DNA from: Chitinophagales bacterium
Lineage (GTDB): Bacteria; Bacteroidota; Bacteroidia; Chitinophagales; UBA2359
Assembly (NCBI GenBank): GCA_020629205.1
Contig: JAHDDV010000019.1
Location: 1 to 32,651 of the forward strand
DNA: 32,651 bases
Direction of reading: 5' to 3'
A model generated the notes under the pieces. The model was not told the DNA's origin, did not search any database, and saw only the letters and a program-made list of their open reading frames with translations. Shown here in pieces: positions 1 to 9,569 of this stretch. A program made the position numbers and the translations under genes. How positions within the stretch are numbered: position 1 is the stretch's first letter; the number at the start of each line of letters is the position of its first letter.

Positions 1-92
1 AGCCAGCCCAGCTCCGGCATTCACTACGCTATCCAGGCACTTCGTTCCGCTGCGCCCGCGGCTATGCCTCACCAGCATAGCTCGCTCCAGCA
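1..92 (+). repeat. Partial copy 1 of dispersed intergenic repeat (truncated by window edge)
   Basis: Shares gcacttcgttccgctgcgcccg (37-58) exactly with 21110-21131, plus the preceding acgctatc block. Confidence 0.6.
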
Positions 93-128
93 CAAAAAAA
101 AGCCGCTGCAATCTGGTTTGCAGCGGCT
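93..128 (-). terminator. Rho-independent terminator of the PUL operon
   Basis: Perfect ~11 bp stem agccgctgcaa/ttgcagcggct (101-111/118-128), followed on the minus strand by an 8-nt U tract (93-100), just after the stop at 156. Confidence 0.9.
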
Positions 129-155
129 AATTTGTAATTCAGATCACGCGAATGA

Positions 156-3100
156 TTACTGCTTAATCAGTTTTTCAGTGATTTGTTGATCGCCAATCTT
201 AATGTCGACAACATACATTCCCTGGTTCCAATTGCTGGTATTCAGCTGTATTTGTTCCAGGCCTTCGACTGTTGTTTCTTGCGTGTAAACCAGTCTTCCG
301 TTTACATCGAAAACATTGATCGTAGCCTCACTTAATTGTTCGCTAGTAAGGATGATATCTGCGAATACATTCACAATGCCAGGATAGACAGAAGCAGTGT
401 TGTTTCCTGCCTTGCTCACCTGAACAATGTCACTCCAGCGACTATTGTTATCCAGATCAATCATCTTTAGTTGGTAGTAAGTAGTGTTGGGTGAAGGGTT
501 GCTATGAGTGCTCGTGTAGTTGGTCTCACGATCGGAAAAGCCCTGTGCATTCACGCTGGTCAGATAGTCGAAGTCTATGCCATTATTTGAGTAGTAAACT
601 TCAAAAGATGCGCTGTTGGATTCCATTGCCGTAGTCCAGTTGAGGACCACTTCAGCTCCTTGGTATCGGGCATCGAAATTGATCAGTTCCACTTCTAGCG
701 TAGTACAATTGATATTGCTGGAGATACTTGCAGAACAATTTCCCCCTCCAGAAACTTCCATAGTAAGCGGCACTCCCTGAGGCTGAACGAATGTTACAGC
801 ATCACCATATTCGAGGCTTGTAGCAGCTACTCCGGTAATGCTGTATGCAGCATTTGTATCATCGTTTCCATCTTCCGCCAGCAGTTGTGGTAGTCCACCT
901 GTCGCGCTTACGGTGAATGTCTGATCACCGGTCTCTCCATCACATACATAATCGAAGTCCACTTCAACACCAGCCACAACGTAGCTAGCTGCAGCAGCTG
1001 TCTCCAGATCAAAACAGTTGAGCGTGCCCAGCACCTCTACAGCGCTCGCGCCAATCAATGCTCCAAGATCTGCCGGAGCTTCTGCCGGGTCAAGATTTAG
1101 CAAATGAACTCTGTATGCACCGACAGCCATGCCTGAGAAGCTACCAGATGTATTGATGTCTACGATCGTGAATCCTGCATCGTCCAAGGTCAATACATAA
1201 GCACTGGCAAAGTCAGCATTGTTGCCAGAAACGGATGCAGAAATCTGTGCCGCATTTTGGCATTGTGTACCGCTACCATCTGCATCAAAGCTACCAGCTT
1301 CGGCTGCACAACCAACTATGCTACTGCAATTTTCACAGCATCCATAAGAATCCATCAAAGTGGCTCCGGAAGTTCCGACAGTAACAACACGGTTTGCATA
1401 AGTGGAGAAATCGGTAACAGGCGCACAAGATGCACCATTTTGCATGTCATCAATCAGATCTTCCTGAGAGGCCCAGTCATCTACTTCGTAAATGTATTCA
1501 TACTCACCAGCGGCGAATTCGTAAGTAGCGGTCCAAATGCCGTCCCCATCCTCATCGCTGAGTGGGAAGCAGTTGCCACACCAGTCAGTCCATGGACCGG
1601 TCACATATACGATTCCGAATTCCAGTTCGGCATTGTTCATGTCTACGGAGAAATTGACCGGGTATGTAGCGGCAAGTCCAACACAGGCGCAATCATTATT
1701 ATAGGTGTCTCCAGAGGTTGTTTCATCACCGTCATCACAAGCGGTGCCTGGTAATGCGGAACCACCTTCAACGCCTTCGCAATCCGTTTCAAGATCAGGG
1801 CAGGCATCACAGCTTCCATAGGTGTCATTGCTCGTTGCACCTTCAGTAGCCTCGAGGCTTCTGTTGGCAAATTCAAAGAAGTCGGTAATCGGGGCACAGC
1901 TCCCACCAGCAACCATATCGTCTACCAGGTCTTCCTGGCTGGCCCAGTTATCCACTTCGTATTTGTATTCCAAGGTCGTACCTTCGTTAACCGTAAGTGT
2001 TGTTGTCCAGACTCCATCACCATCCTCATCAGATAATGGATAGCAATCGCCGCACCAGTCGGCGAAAGGACCAGTAACGTACACGATCCCAAATTCTACT
2101 CCGGCGCAGGCCATGTCCACATTAAGTGTGATTTCTACTGAGTTGGCAACACCAGCACAGACACAATCGTCTCCGTATACGTCATCACTGGTTGTTGCGT
2201 CTCCATCGTCACAGGCAGTACCCGGTAGGGCAGATCCACCAAGGACGCCTTCGCAATCAGCTTCAGGGTCTGGACAGGCAGTGCAGCTTCCATAAGTATC
2301 ATTTGTTGACGCGCCTTCGGCAACATCCACTGTTCTATTGGCATATTCGAAGAAGTCGGTTACGGGAGCACAACTGCCACCAGCAACCATATCATCTACT
2401 AAGTCTTCCTGAGAAGCCCAGTTGTCAACTTCATACTTGTATTCAATTGTTCCACCAGTGAAAGCAATCGTAGTCGACCAAACGCCATCACCATCCTCAT
2501 CAGCCAAGGGGTAGCAATCGCCACACCACTCTGCAAAGGGTCCTGTAACGTATACAATTCCAAATTCAACACCTGCACAGGACATATCAACATTGAAAGT
2601 CACATCGGTTGAGGATGCAGTACCGGCGCAAACACAATCCTCTCCATAGACATCATCCGTGGTAGTTTCATCGCCGTCGTCACAAGCAGTGCCAGGCAAG
2701 GCAGAGCCTCCGGCTTCGCCAAGACAGTCTGTTTGCAAACCGATCTCACATTCGGTACAAGATCCGTAGGAGTCATTGGTGTCTACATCTCCACCTGCAA
2801 CTTCGACCGTACGGTTAGCGTATTCAAAGAAGTCTGTGACTGGAGCACAGTCTCCTCCATCCACCATGTCATCAACCAGGTCTTCCTGGGAAGCCCAGTT
2901 GTCTACCTCGTATTTATATTCGAAAGTTCCATCGGAAAATTCGTAGCTGGCCGTCCAAATTCCATCCTCATCATCATCAGCGAGTGGGTAGCAGTCTCCA
3001 CACCAGGAAGCCCAGGGTCCAGTAACATAGACTGTACCGAATGAAAGGTCAGCGCAATTCATGTTTACAGAGAAATTGACCATGGAGATGACAGAACCCA

Positions 3101-3650
3101 TACACTCACATTCTTCCGAATATACGTCATTGCTCGTAGCAGGGTCTCCGTCATCGCAAGCAGTGCCCGGTTGTGCTCCTCCGTCGATCACTCCTTCGCA
3201 GTCAGGCTCTCCGGTGCTTGGACAAGCCTCACAGCTTCCATAGGTATCATTGATTACTGCTGGTTCGCTTGAGACACTGACTACGCGATTGGCATATTCG
3301 AAAAAATCTGTTACTGGTGCACAAGATGCCCCATTGACCATGTCATCAACCAGATCTTCCTGGCTAGCCCAATTGTCTACTTCGTATTTGTATTCCTGAT
3401 CCCCTTCTGGAAGAGAAAAGGTGCCCGTGTAGACATTGTCTCCATCGCTGTCTTCAAGCATGTAGCAGTCGCCACACCACCCAGCCCAAGGGCCGGTTAC
3501 ATATACGTTTGAGAATGCAACACCAGCGCATTGCATGTCTACATTGAAGGTGACATCATGTTCCTGAGCGTTTGCCTGAAAGCAGAAGCCCAGACAGAGC
3601 AAGAGCATTAGCTGCTTCCAATAGGATTTTTGTAGATTTGGTATTTTCAT
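156..3650 (-). CDS. T9SS-secreted protein with five tandem Cys-rich putative carbohydrate-binding domains and type A sorting domain
   Basis: Signal peptide MKIPNLQKSYWKQLMLLLCLGFCFQANAQ; five repeats of ...YVTGPW..WCGDCYPL.DEDGDG.W...EYKYEVDNWASQEDLVDDM...CAPVTDFFEYANR...; C-terminal VYPGIVNVFADI...QLNTSNWNQGMYVVDIKIGDQQITEKLIKQ. ORF start at 3782 overlaps the upstream GH3 gene; ATG at 3650 is preferred. Confidence 0.85.
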   Translation of the reverse strand: MKIPNLQKSYWKQLMLLLCLGFCFQANAQEHDVTFNVDMQCAGVAFSNVYVTGPWAGWCGDCYMLEDSDGDNVYTGTFSLPEGDQEYKYEVDNWASQEDLVDDMVNGASCAPVTDFFEYANRVVSVSSEPAVINDTYGSCEACPSTGEPDCEGVIDGGAQPGTACDDGDPATSNDVYSEECECMGSVISMVNFSVNMNCADLSFGTVYVTGPWASWCGDCYPLADDDEDGIWTASYEFSDGTFEYKYEVDNWASQEDLVDDMVDGGDCAPVTDFFEYANRTVEVAGGDVDTNDSYGSCTECEIGLQTDCLGEAGGSALPGTACDDGDETTTDDVYGEDCVCAGTASSTDVTFNVDMSCAGVEFGIVYVTGPFAEWCGDCYPLADEDGDGVWSTTIAFTGGTIEYKYEVDNWASQEDLVDDMVAGGSCAPVTDFFEYANRTVDVAEGASTNDTYGSCTACPDPEADCEGVLGGSALPGTACDDGDATTSDDVYGDDCVCAGVANSVEITLNVDMACAGVEFGIVYVTGPFADWCGDCYPLSDEDGDGVWTTTLTVNEGTTLEYKYEVDNWASQEDLVDDMVAGGSCAPITDFFEFANRSLEATEGATSNDTYGSCDACPDLETDCEGVEGGSALPGTACDDGDETTSGDTYNNDCACVGLAATYPVNFSVDMNNAELEFGIVYVTGPWTDWCGNCFPLSDEDGDGIWTATYEFAAGEYEYIYEVDDWASQEDLIDDMQNGASCAPVTDFSTYANRVVTVGTSGATLMDSYGCCENCSSIVGCAAEAGSFDADGSGTQCQNAAQISASVSGNNADFASAYVLTLDDAGFTIVDINTSGSFSGMAVGAYRVHLLNLDPAEAPADLGALIGASAVEVLGTLNCFDLETAAAASYVVAGVEVDFDYVCDGETGDQTFTVSATGGLPQLLAEDGNDDTNAAYSITGVAATSLEYGDAVTFVQPQGVPLTMEVSGGGNCSASISSNINCTTLEVELINFDARYQGAEVVLNWTTAMESNSASFEVYYSNNGIDFDYLTSVNAQGFSDRETNYTSTHSNPSPNTTYYQLKMIDLDNNSRWSDIVQVSKAGNNTASVYPGIVNVFADIILTSEQLSEATINVFDVNGRLVYTQETTVEGLEQIQLNTSNWNQGMYVVDIKIGDQQITEKLIKQ
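1325..3557 (-). repeat. Five tandem ~470-480 bp coding repeats (last one shorter, lacking the linker)
   Basis: The block tcttcctg..(g/c)cccag recurs near 1461, 1940, 2405, 2881 and 3355; protein repeats are near-identical in YKYEVDNWASQEDLVDDM; linkers follow PGTACDDGD..T..DVY..DC.C.G. Confidence 0.9.
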
Positions 3651-3675
3651 TTGTTTAAAGGTTTGAGGATGTAAT

Positions 3676-5970
3676 TTATTTTTGTTGTTCAGATTTGTTG
3701 TAAGTAAATGGTAGACTATGTGGACCAATATGAAGGGTAAAGTCTCCTTGCTCAATTGACCATTCATTGTCTTTATTGACAAAGGCCAGATCTCTGGTGC
3801 TAATCTTGAATTCTACGACTTTGGATTCTCCTTTCTTTAGGCCTATTTTTTCAAAGCCTCTTAGTCTTTTGACGGAAGGAGTTACACTGGCGTATTCGTC
3901 ACTGACAAAGAGTTGTACTGTTTCTTTTCCCTCCTGTTCTCCAGTATTGCTGAGCTCTACGGAAACTGTAATTGCCTTATTGTCTTCTAGTACTGAGCTG
4001 GAAAGACTTGGCTTTCCATAATCAAATTTGGTGTAGCTCAGACCATGGCCAAACTCCCATTGGGGTTGAAAGGCTTCAAGACTGAAGGTTTGACTGATTC
4101 GATCTGTATGTTTGTGATCATAGGTCAAAAGGGAGTTGGCAAACCTTGGATAAGTAAAGGGCAGCTTGCCACTTGGATTGACTTTACCAACTAGCACTTC
4201 TGAAATCGCTTGTGCTCCTTCATTGCCCGGCAAGTAAGCCATGACAACGGCATCACAAAGCGGTTCTATTTCATGGACCAAACGAGGACGTCCCTCTACC
4301 AGCACCAGAACAATTCGCGTGCCTTGCTCAGCGATCATCTTTACTAGTTCTTTTTGAGCGGCAGGTAAATCCAAATCATCCAGGTCACCTGGTTTTTCTG
4401 TGTAAGTGCTTTCACCCAGACAGACAACAGCAACTTTGGCTTTCTTGGCGGCCTCGATGATCGCTTCTTTGTTGCTCAATTCTTTCATCTCTGCTCCCGA
4501 TACAAAGCTCACCGATTGAAACTCCGCTTTCATAGCCTCTGCAATGGTGGGTTTTTGATGGTTGAAAGTGCTATCTGCCCCTTGCCATGTATGGGTCCAA
4601 CCTCCATTGAGATAATTGAGCGAGTTGGCCGTGGGCCCACAAAGGAGCATCGGTGTATCCTTGCTCAATGGCAACAAATTGCCTTCGTTCTTGAGCAAAG
4701 TTATGGCCTCACGAGTAGCCTCCAGACTGATTAATCGATGTTTCTCACTTGCAAAGTCAGGATATTCATCATGATCGAAGTGGGTCTTTTCGAAAAGGCC
4801 AAGGTCCATCTTCATCTGAAGGATTCGAGTTACTGCCTCATCGATTCTACTCATCGGCACCACACCTTCTTCGACCAGCTCCTTTAGCAGTTTTGGGTAT
4901 TCTGTGTCTATCGGGACCATGCTCAAGTCTATGCCAGCATTAATGGACATGGCAATGGCGTCTTTATAGCTTGCAGCCACTTTATGTCGACTATGCAGGT
5001 ACTTAATGTCTTCCCAATCGGTTACCGCAACCCCTTCAAATCCCATTTCATCCCTTAGCAGCGTTTGCAAAATATCTGGGTTGCAGTGTACCGGAATTCC
5101 GTTTATTTCTCCAGAATTAATCATGACAGAAGCCGCCCCGGCATCAATAGCATCCTGAAAAATTGGTTGATAATATTCTTTGATGTATCTATTCGGAATC
5201 CAGGCTTGTGTTCGGTCTTTGCCTGTAAGGGTAATACTGTATCCGAGGAAGTGTTTCATAGTTGCTGCCACCGATTTTGAATCTGCAAGGTCATCGCCCT
5301 GGTAACCTTTGATCATCGCAGTACCCATTCTGCGAGCTAGCAATACGTCTTCTCCAAAGGTTTCCCAGAGCCTTGGCCAGCGCGGATCTCTGCCAATATC
5401 GAGGACAGGAGAGAAATTCCAGGGAATGGCCGAAGCTCGGGTTTCATATGCGGTTACGCGACCCATGCTTTCTGCCAGATTGGTATTCCATGTTGCGGCC
5501 AGAGCAATTTGCTGAGGAAACAAAGTAGCGTCACGGGTGTAATTGGTGCCGTGAATCGCATCTATTCCATATAGCACAGGTATCTTACTTTCTTTTTGTT
5601 TTGCTACCTCCTGAATCCTGTCAATGATTTCATGCCAGTATTCACGCGTGTAGGAATGTCCTCCGCAATTCAATATGGAGCCCACTTTGAGATCGACGAG
5701 CACTTCCTGCAACTTCTGTTCATCCAGCTCATGCGGTTTTTTTAGGTTGAATGGCTCCCCTACAGACAACATGTCTAATGTTAGCTGAGTCATCTCTCCA
5801 ACCTTATCTTCAAGACTTAGTTTAGAGAGCATCTTAGCTATTTGCTTTGCTTGCTTCTTATTTTGCTTTTTTTCAGGATTGTTGTTTGCATTGCATGGAT
5901 TCGCCAACCCGCTTAAAGTCCATGCGAGTAGTAATGCGAAGCCAATAATATAGTTGAAGTTCTTTTTCAT
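3676..5970 (-). CDS. bglX: Glycoside hydrolase family 3 beta-glucosidase
   Basis: Full GH3 architecture: signal peptide MKKNFNYIIGFALLLAWTLSG, YGIDAIHG, NFSPVLDIGRDPRWPRLWETFGED, KHFLGY, nucleophile motif AVTDWEDI, C-terminal FnIII-like domain. Confidence 0.93.
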   Translation of the reverse strand: MKKNFNYIIGFALLLAWTLSGLANPCNANNNPEKKQNKKQAKQIAKMLSKLSLEDKVGEMTQLTLDMLSVGEPFNLKKPHELDEQKLQEVLVDLKVGSILNCGGHSYTREYWHEIIDRIQEVAKQKESKIPVLYGIDAIHGTNYTRDATLFPQQIALAATWNTNLAESMGRVTAYETRASAIPWNFSPVLDIGRDPRWPRLWETFGEDVLLARRMGTAMIKGYQGDDLADSKSVAATMKHFLGYSITLTGKDRTQAWIPNRYIKEYYQPIFQDAIDAGAASVMINSGEINGIPVHCNPDILQTLLRDEMGFEGVAVTDWEDIKYLHSRHKVAASYKDAIAMSINAGIDLSMVPIDTEYPKLLKELVEEGVVPMSRIDEAVTRILQMKMDLGLFEKTHFDHDEYPDFASEKHRLISLEATREAITLLKNEGNLLPLSKDTPMLLCGPTANSLNYLNGGWTHTWQGADSTFNHQKPTIAEAMKAEFQSVSFVSGAEMKELSNKEAIIEAAKKAKVAVVCLGESTYTEKPGDLDDLDLPAAQKELVKMIAEQGTRIVLVLVEGRPRLVHEIEPLCDAVVMAYLPGNEGAQAISEVLVGKVNPSGKLPFTYPRFANSLLTYDHKHTDRISQTFSLEAFQPQWEFGHGLSYTKFDYGKPSLSSSVLEDNKAITVSVELSNTGEQEGKETVQLFVSDEYASVTPSVKRLRGFEKIGLKKGESKVVEFKISTRDLAFVNKDNEWSIEQGDFTLHIGPHSLPFTYNKSEQQK

Positions 5971-5977
5971 GTCTTTG

Positions 5978-7192
5978 CTATTGGAATACACGTACGTAAT
6001 CGACAATCATTCTCTGCGGGAATGCAGTACTTTGATCAGGAGAGCCTGGCCATTCTCCGCCCACGGCCACGTTAAGTATAAAGAAGAAGGAATTGTTGAA
6101 TGGGTTCTCTTCATCGCTCAGCTCATTCGTTGCGTAGCTCGCATATTCGAGGTCATCCACCAGAAATCTCATTTGGTCTTCTTGCCAGTCAATGGAAAAC
6201 ACGTGAAACTCTTCGTGAAAATCTGGGGCCCCGGTAATTGCTTGACTTGCCGTGGTAAATGCATGTTGAGATTCATTTCTGTAGTGAAGACTTCCATAAA
6301 TTCTGTTTGTCTGGTGGCCCAGCAATTCCATGATATCTATCTCTCCGCATTGGGGCCATCCATCACTGCTGAAGTTATCGCCCAGCATCCAGATTGCTGG
6401 CCAAATTCCCTGGCCTTTGGGTAGTGCAGCCCTCACATCAATTCTACCATATTGGAAAGATTTTTTTCCTTGAGTTATCAAGCGAGAGGAGGTATAGCTG
6501 TTTCCTCCGATAGACTCTTCCTTGGCTTCGATCACCAGAAAATCATCTTCGGCCATGTAGGTGTTTTCTTCAGTGTAGTATTGAAGTTCGTTGTTGCCCC
6601 AACCTCCGTTGCCAGTGCCGGTTTCAAAGGTCCATGCGCTTTGGTCAACTGACGCAGCCTGAAATTCATCAGACCAGACCAACTCCATCCCTTCATAGCT
6701 ATCGGGACTAGTATATCCTGAGTCAGGGATGACCAGTGGTAGGGGACCGGTATCTGCATCATCATCGATGATTGTGCCGATGGCTTCACCATCGACTAGC
6801 TGAGCATTGCTCACATTTGTAGCTACGATTCTGAAGGTCTCGTTTCCTTCATCAAATTCATCTCCGAATACTGAGATATTGATGGCTGCTTCTTGCTGTC
6901 CTTCGGGAATGACGAGCTGAGCATTCTGAATACTCTCAAAATCGATTCCTGCAGCAGCTGTACCATCGAGTGTACTGTAATTGAACACAACATTGCTCAG
7001 TGCAGGCGACTCTAATCTTGCTACAACCTCAAGATTGGCGTTCTCGTCGTCGAGCTCTGTACATTCACCGTCTTGTAAACTAAGACCGATTAGTTCTGGC
7101 TCATTGCCGTTACCTTCATCATCTCCACAGCTGAAGAGGCATAGCAGTGAACAACCCAGGAGTATCAAGATTATCTCTTTCATGCTTCTCAT
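5978..7192 (-). CDS. Glycoside hydrolase family 16 (laminarinase-like) lipoprotein with N-terminal Calx-beta-like domain
   Basis: GH16 catalytic motif GEIDIMELLG; GKKSFQYGRIDVRAALPKGQGIWPAIWML; lipobox LLCLFSCGDD; Calx-beta-like TAAAGIDFESIQNAQLVIPEGQQEAAINISVFGDEFDEGNETF. Confidence 0.93.
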   Translation of the reverse strand: MRSMKEIILILLGCSLLCLFSCGDDEGNGNEPELIGLSLQDGECTELDDENANLEVVARLESPALSNVVFNYSTLDGTAAAGIDFESIQNAQLVIPEGQQEAAINISVFGDEFDEGNETFRIVATNVSNAQLVDGEAIGTIIDDDADTGPLPLVIPDSGYTSPDSYEGMELVWSDEFQAASVDQSAWTFETGTGNGGWGNNELQYYTEENTYMAEDDFLVIEAKEESIGGNSYTSSRLITQGKKSFQYGRIDVRAALPKGQGIWPAIWMLGDNFSSDGWPQCGEIDIMELLGHQTNRIYGSLHYRNESQHAFTTASQAITGAPDFHEEFHVFSIDWQEDQMRFLVDDLEYASYATNELSDEENPFNNSFFFILNVAVGGEWPGSPDQSTAFPQRMIVDYVRVFQ

Positions 7193-7199
7193 AGTAGTA

Positions 7200-8036
7200 T
7201 TAGTTTGTAGGTATGAGTGTAAGTGTAAAGTAGCCCGGCCCACCTCCAGGACAGGGGTTGATGGGTGAACTCAACACCAATTCTGCTTCCGTTATTGAGA
7301 TGATTTCATAGTTTGGGCCAGAGTCTTCGACAGCCAGCCAGGACCCTTCTGACAATTCGACTACTGTTCCTTCCTGTGCTTCTCCACTTTGAGGATTTAG
7401 GAAGTAAGTAGCATTAGGAGGATGCTCGTAGCCAGCAATGGCAACATATCCACTGCAGGCAGAAAATGTTTCTCCTCCGTCGTCAAAGAGGTAGCCCTCA
7501 TTGGTGAAGTTAAAACAGAATTTATCGTTTCCTTGAGTTGGATCATTTCCAGTAGATACAAAATAGTCCGAGGTCAGTGGAGCAGATCCTACTTGCACAG
7601 CCCCTGCAGCAGGGCTTAATGTCCAGCACTGTTGGGTGCATCCACCGGTTAAGAGCGCTACCTCGCCGTCACAAAGTTGTGGCAAGTCTTCAGCGACCGT
7701 AACATTGGTGCTACTGGTGGCGGAGCCGTTTCCACCGCTAGCACTCACATGTAGTGATATGGTGTATTCGCCGGCTCTGGGATAAACAATCGTATCACTG
7801 GCTGCCTTCATCACTGGAGGAGTTCCTCCAGGGCAGTCCCAAAGCCAATCGAAATAGTTGTTGTCGACAAAGCTGACAATAAATCGGTTCCCATCTCCCT
7901 CCACGGGGCTTACCTGCATTTGGGGAGCAGCGGGTAAGTCTAGATCAGCCAGATCTTCGTCTTCGTAGGGATCGCAGGCGCTGTTGCAGAGTAGCGCAAA
8001 TCCCAGGAGCATATACAAGAGTTTATTGAAGGTCAT
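7200..8036 (-). CDS. PKD-domain surface lipoprotein, candidate SusE/F-position glycan-binding protein
   Basis: Lipobox MLLGFALLCNSACDP; PKD-like YPRAGEYTISLHVSASGGNGSATSSTNVTV; lies directly after SusD. Confidence 0.75.
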   Translation of the reverse strand: MTFNKLLYMLLGFALLCNSACDPYEDEDLADLDLPAAPQMQVSPVEGDGNRFIVSFVDNNYFDWLWDCPGGTPPVMKAASDTIVYPRAGEYTISLHVSASGGNGSATSSTNVTVAEDLPQLCDGEVALLTGGCTQQCWTLSPAAGAVQVGSAPLTSDYFVSTGNDPTQGNDKFCFNFTNEGYLFDDGGETFSACSGYVAIAGYEHPPNATYFLNPQSGEAQEGTVVELSEGSWLAVEDSGPNYEIISITEAELVLSSPINPCPGGGPGYFTLTLIPTN

Positions 8037-8046
8037 GTTTTCTATT

Positions 8047-9558
8047 TTAATATCCAGGGTTTTGTTGCGTAACACCATTTGTCGCAAGAATTTGATTTAA
8101 TGGAATTGGGAATACGCGGTGAGTGCTTTCACTGTAGCCCATTTCTCCCAGCACAGACTCTGCACGTCCGGTTCGAACGAGATCAAAGAATCTATGACCT
8201 TCTAAGGCAAGTTCTAGTCTTCTTTCACGATAGATTGCATCCAGCAAATCCTGGCCGGAAGCATCTAAGTCGGGCAGGATATTGCTGCTTGTCCCTCTAG
8301 CTCTTGCTCTGACCATATTAATGGAAGAAAGCGCTTGGGAGATGGATCCCGCATGATAGTGACATTCAGCATGCATTAGCAATACATCAGCATAGCGGAT
8401 CACTCGATCGTTTAAGCCTCCGTTTGGATTTGGATCGCCAAATGGTGCATCCTGCGATGAGTTGGCGAAGTACTTTCTGCTATAATATTGATAAGGATAT
8501 CCGCCAGCATTTTCAATCGTGAATAGCCCTCGATCTCCCATTGGTTCTCCTTGACGGAAAACAGTGAACTTAAGTCTGGGATCTTCGAATCCTTCTTCAA
8601 AGAATTCCTCGACGAGATCTTGAGTAGGAATGTTAAAACCGAAACCGCCAAATTGCCCACGTGCCCTTTGGAAAACAGGCGTAAAGGTTCCTTCGTTCTG
8701 AGCATTTCTTCCCCAATTTCCGCCGGAGGCATTCATGTAGTTAATTTCAAACACTGATTCGATATTGTTTTCACCGTCTTCAGTGAATATGCTGCCAAAG
8801 TCAGCTACCAGAGCGTACTCATTTGAGTTGACAATTGACTCTAGATGTGGGAGTGCTTGGTCGTATTTGCTTTGATACATCAGTGCTTTGGCCAGTAGCG
8901 CCTCGGCTGCTCCTTTTGTGATCCTTCCAAGATCCGCCGCGGCATATCCACTTCTGTTTGGCAAGCCTTCAATCGCGACGAGCAGATCTGCTTCTATGAA
9001 GGCCCAGACTTCGGAAGGTTCTGACTGCTCAAGCAAGTATTCGCTAGGAGAAAGAGTATGATCAACTAAAGGTACCCTTCCGAAGATGGTTACTTGATTG
9101 TAGTGAAACCATGCTCTGATAAATCGGGCTTCCGCGAGAATTCTTGTTTGTAGGACTTCATCCATTTCTATATCTGGTACTTTCTCAAGCACAATGTTTG
9201 CTCGGTAAATTCCTAGATAATTGGATTCCCATTCAGAGTTCAAGAAGTCTGTATCAGTTGGGCCCTGAAAGTTCTCCAATGCAGCCAATGCCGGTTGGTC
9301 ATTGTCACCACTACCTCCTTTTACAGAGTCATCAGACATAATGTCACCCCAAAACCATCGGAAGTGGCCGGCAGGTGACATCTCAAATTGTAAAGTTGCA
9401 TAGGCGGCATTAACTGCCGCTAAGGCATCAGCCTCAGTGACATAGAAATTGGCTTCTGAAGTCCCAACCAGCGGCTGACGATCCAGAAAGTCATCTTCGC
9501 ATGCTGCTATTGAAAATATCAATAGGGCAAGGACAATTTGTTTAAGTATCTTTTTCAT
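8047..9558 (-). CDS. susD: RagB/SusD family nutrient uptake outer-membrane lipoprotein
   Basis: Lipoprotein signal MKKILKQIVLALLIFSIAACEDDFLDRQP; RYADVLLMHAE; YRERRLELALEGHRFFDLVRTG; FPIPLNQI..N..QNPGY. Confidence 0.96.
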   Translation of the reverse strand: MKKILKQIVLALLIFSIAACEDDFLDRQPLVGTSEANFYVTEADALAAVNAAYATLQFEMSPAGHFRWFWGDIMSDDSVKGGSGDNDQPALAALENFQGPTDTDFLNSEWESNYLGIYRANIVLEKVPDIEMDEVLQTRILAEARFIRAWFHYNQVTIFGRVPLVDHTLSPSEYLLEQSEPSEVWAFIEADLLVAIEGLPNRSGYAAADLGRITKGAAEALLAKALMYQSKYDQALPHLESIVNSNEYALVADFGSIFTEDGENNIESVFEINYMNASGGNWGRNAQNEGTFTPVFQRARGQFGGFGFNIPTQDLVEEFFEEGFEDPRLKFTVFRQGEPMGDRGLFTIENAGGYPYQYYSRKYFANSSQDAPFGDPNPNGGLNDRVIRYADVLLMHAECHYHAGSISQALSSINMVRARARGTSSNILPDLDASGQDLLDAIYRERRLELALEGHRFFDLVRTGRAESVLGEMGYSESTHRVFPIPLNQILATNGVTQQNPGY

Positions 9559-9569
9559 GCATCTGTTGA

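Noticed and set aside
80-88. gctcgctcc shared between repeat copy 1 and the loop of the 31964-32018 hairpin (reverse complement)
   Set aside because: Only 9 bp, consistent with chance; insufficient to call a fourth repeat copy.
1257-2461. Plus-strand ORFs (165, 73, 60 and 89 aa) antisense to the repeat protein
   Set aside because: They are mirror-frame artefacts of the low-complexity tandem-repeat gene; no recognisable family and no signal of their own.
1643-2593. Minus-strand alternate-frame ORFs (89, 69, 64 aa) recurring at repeat spacing
   Set aside because: They recur only because the host gene is repetitive; the main frame explains all of this DNA.
1325-3557. Possible CRISPR or satellite array
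   Set aside because: The ~475-bp unit is coding, in frame and diverged mainly at synonymous-looking and linker positions; no 25-40 bp repeat/spacer pattern.
3651-3782. N-terminal extension of ORF 156..3782
   Set aside because: It would overlap the GH3 gene, and a canonical signal peptide starts at the internal ATG at 3650.
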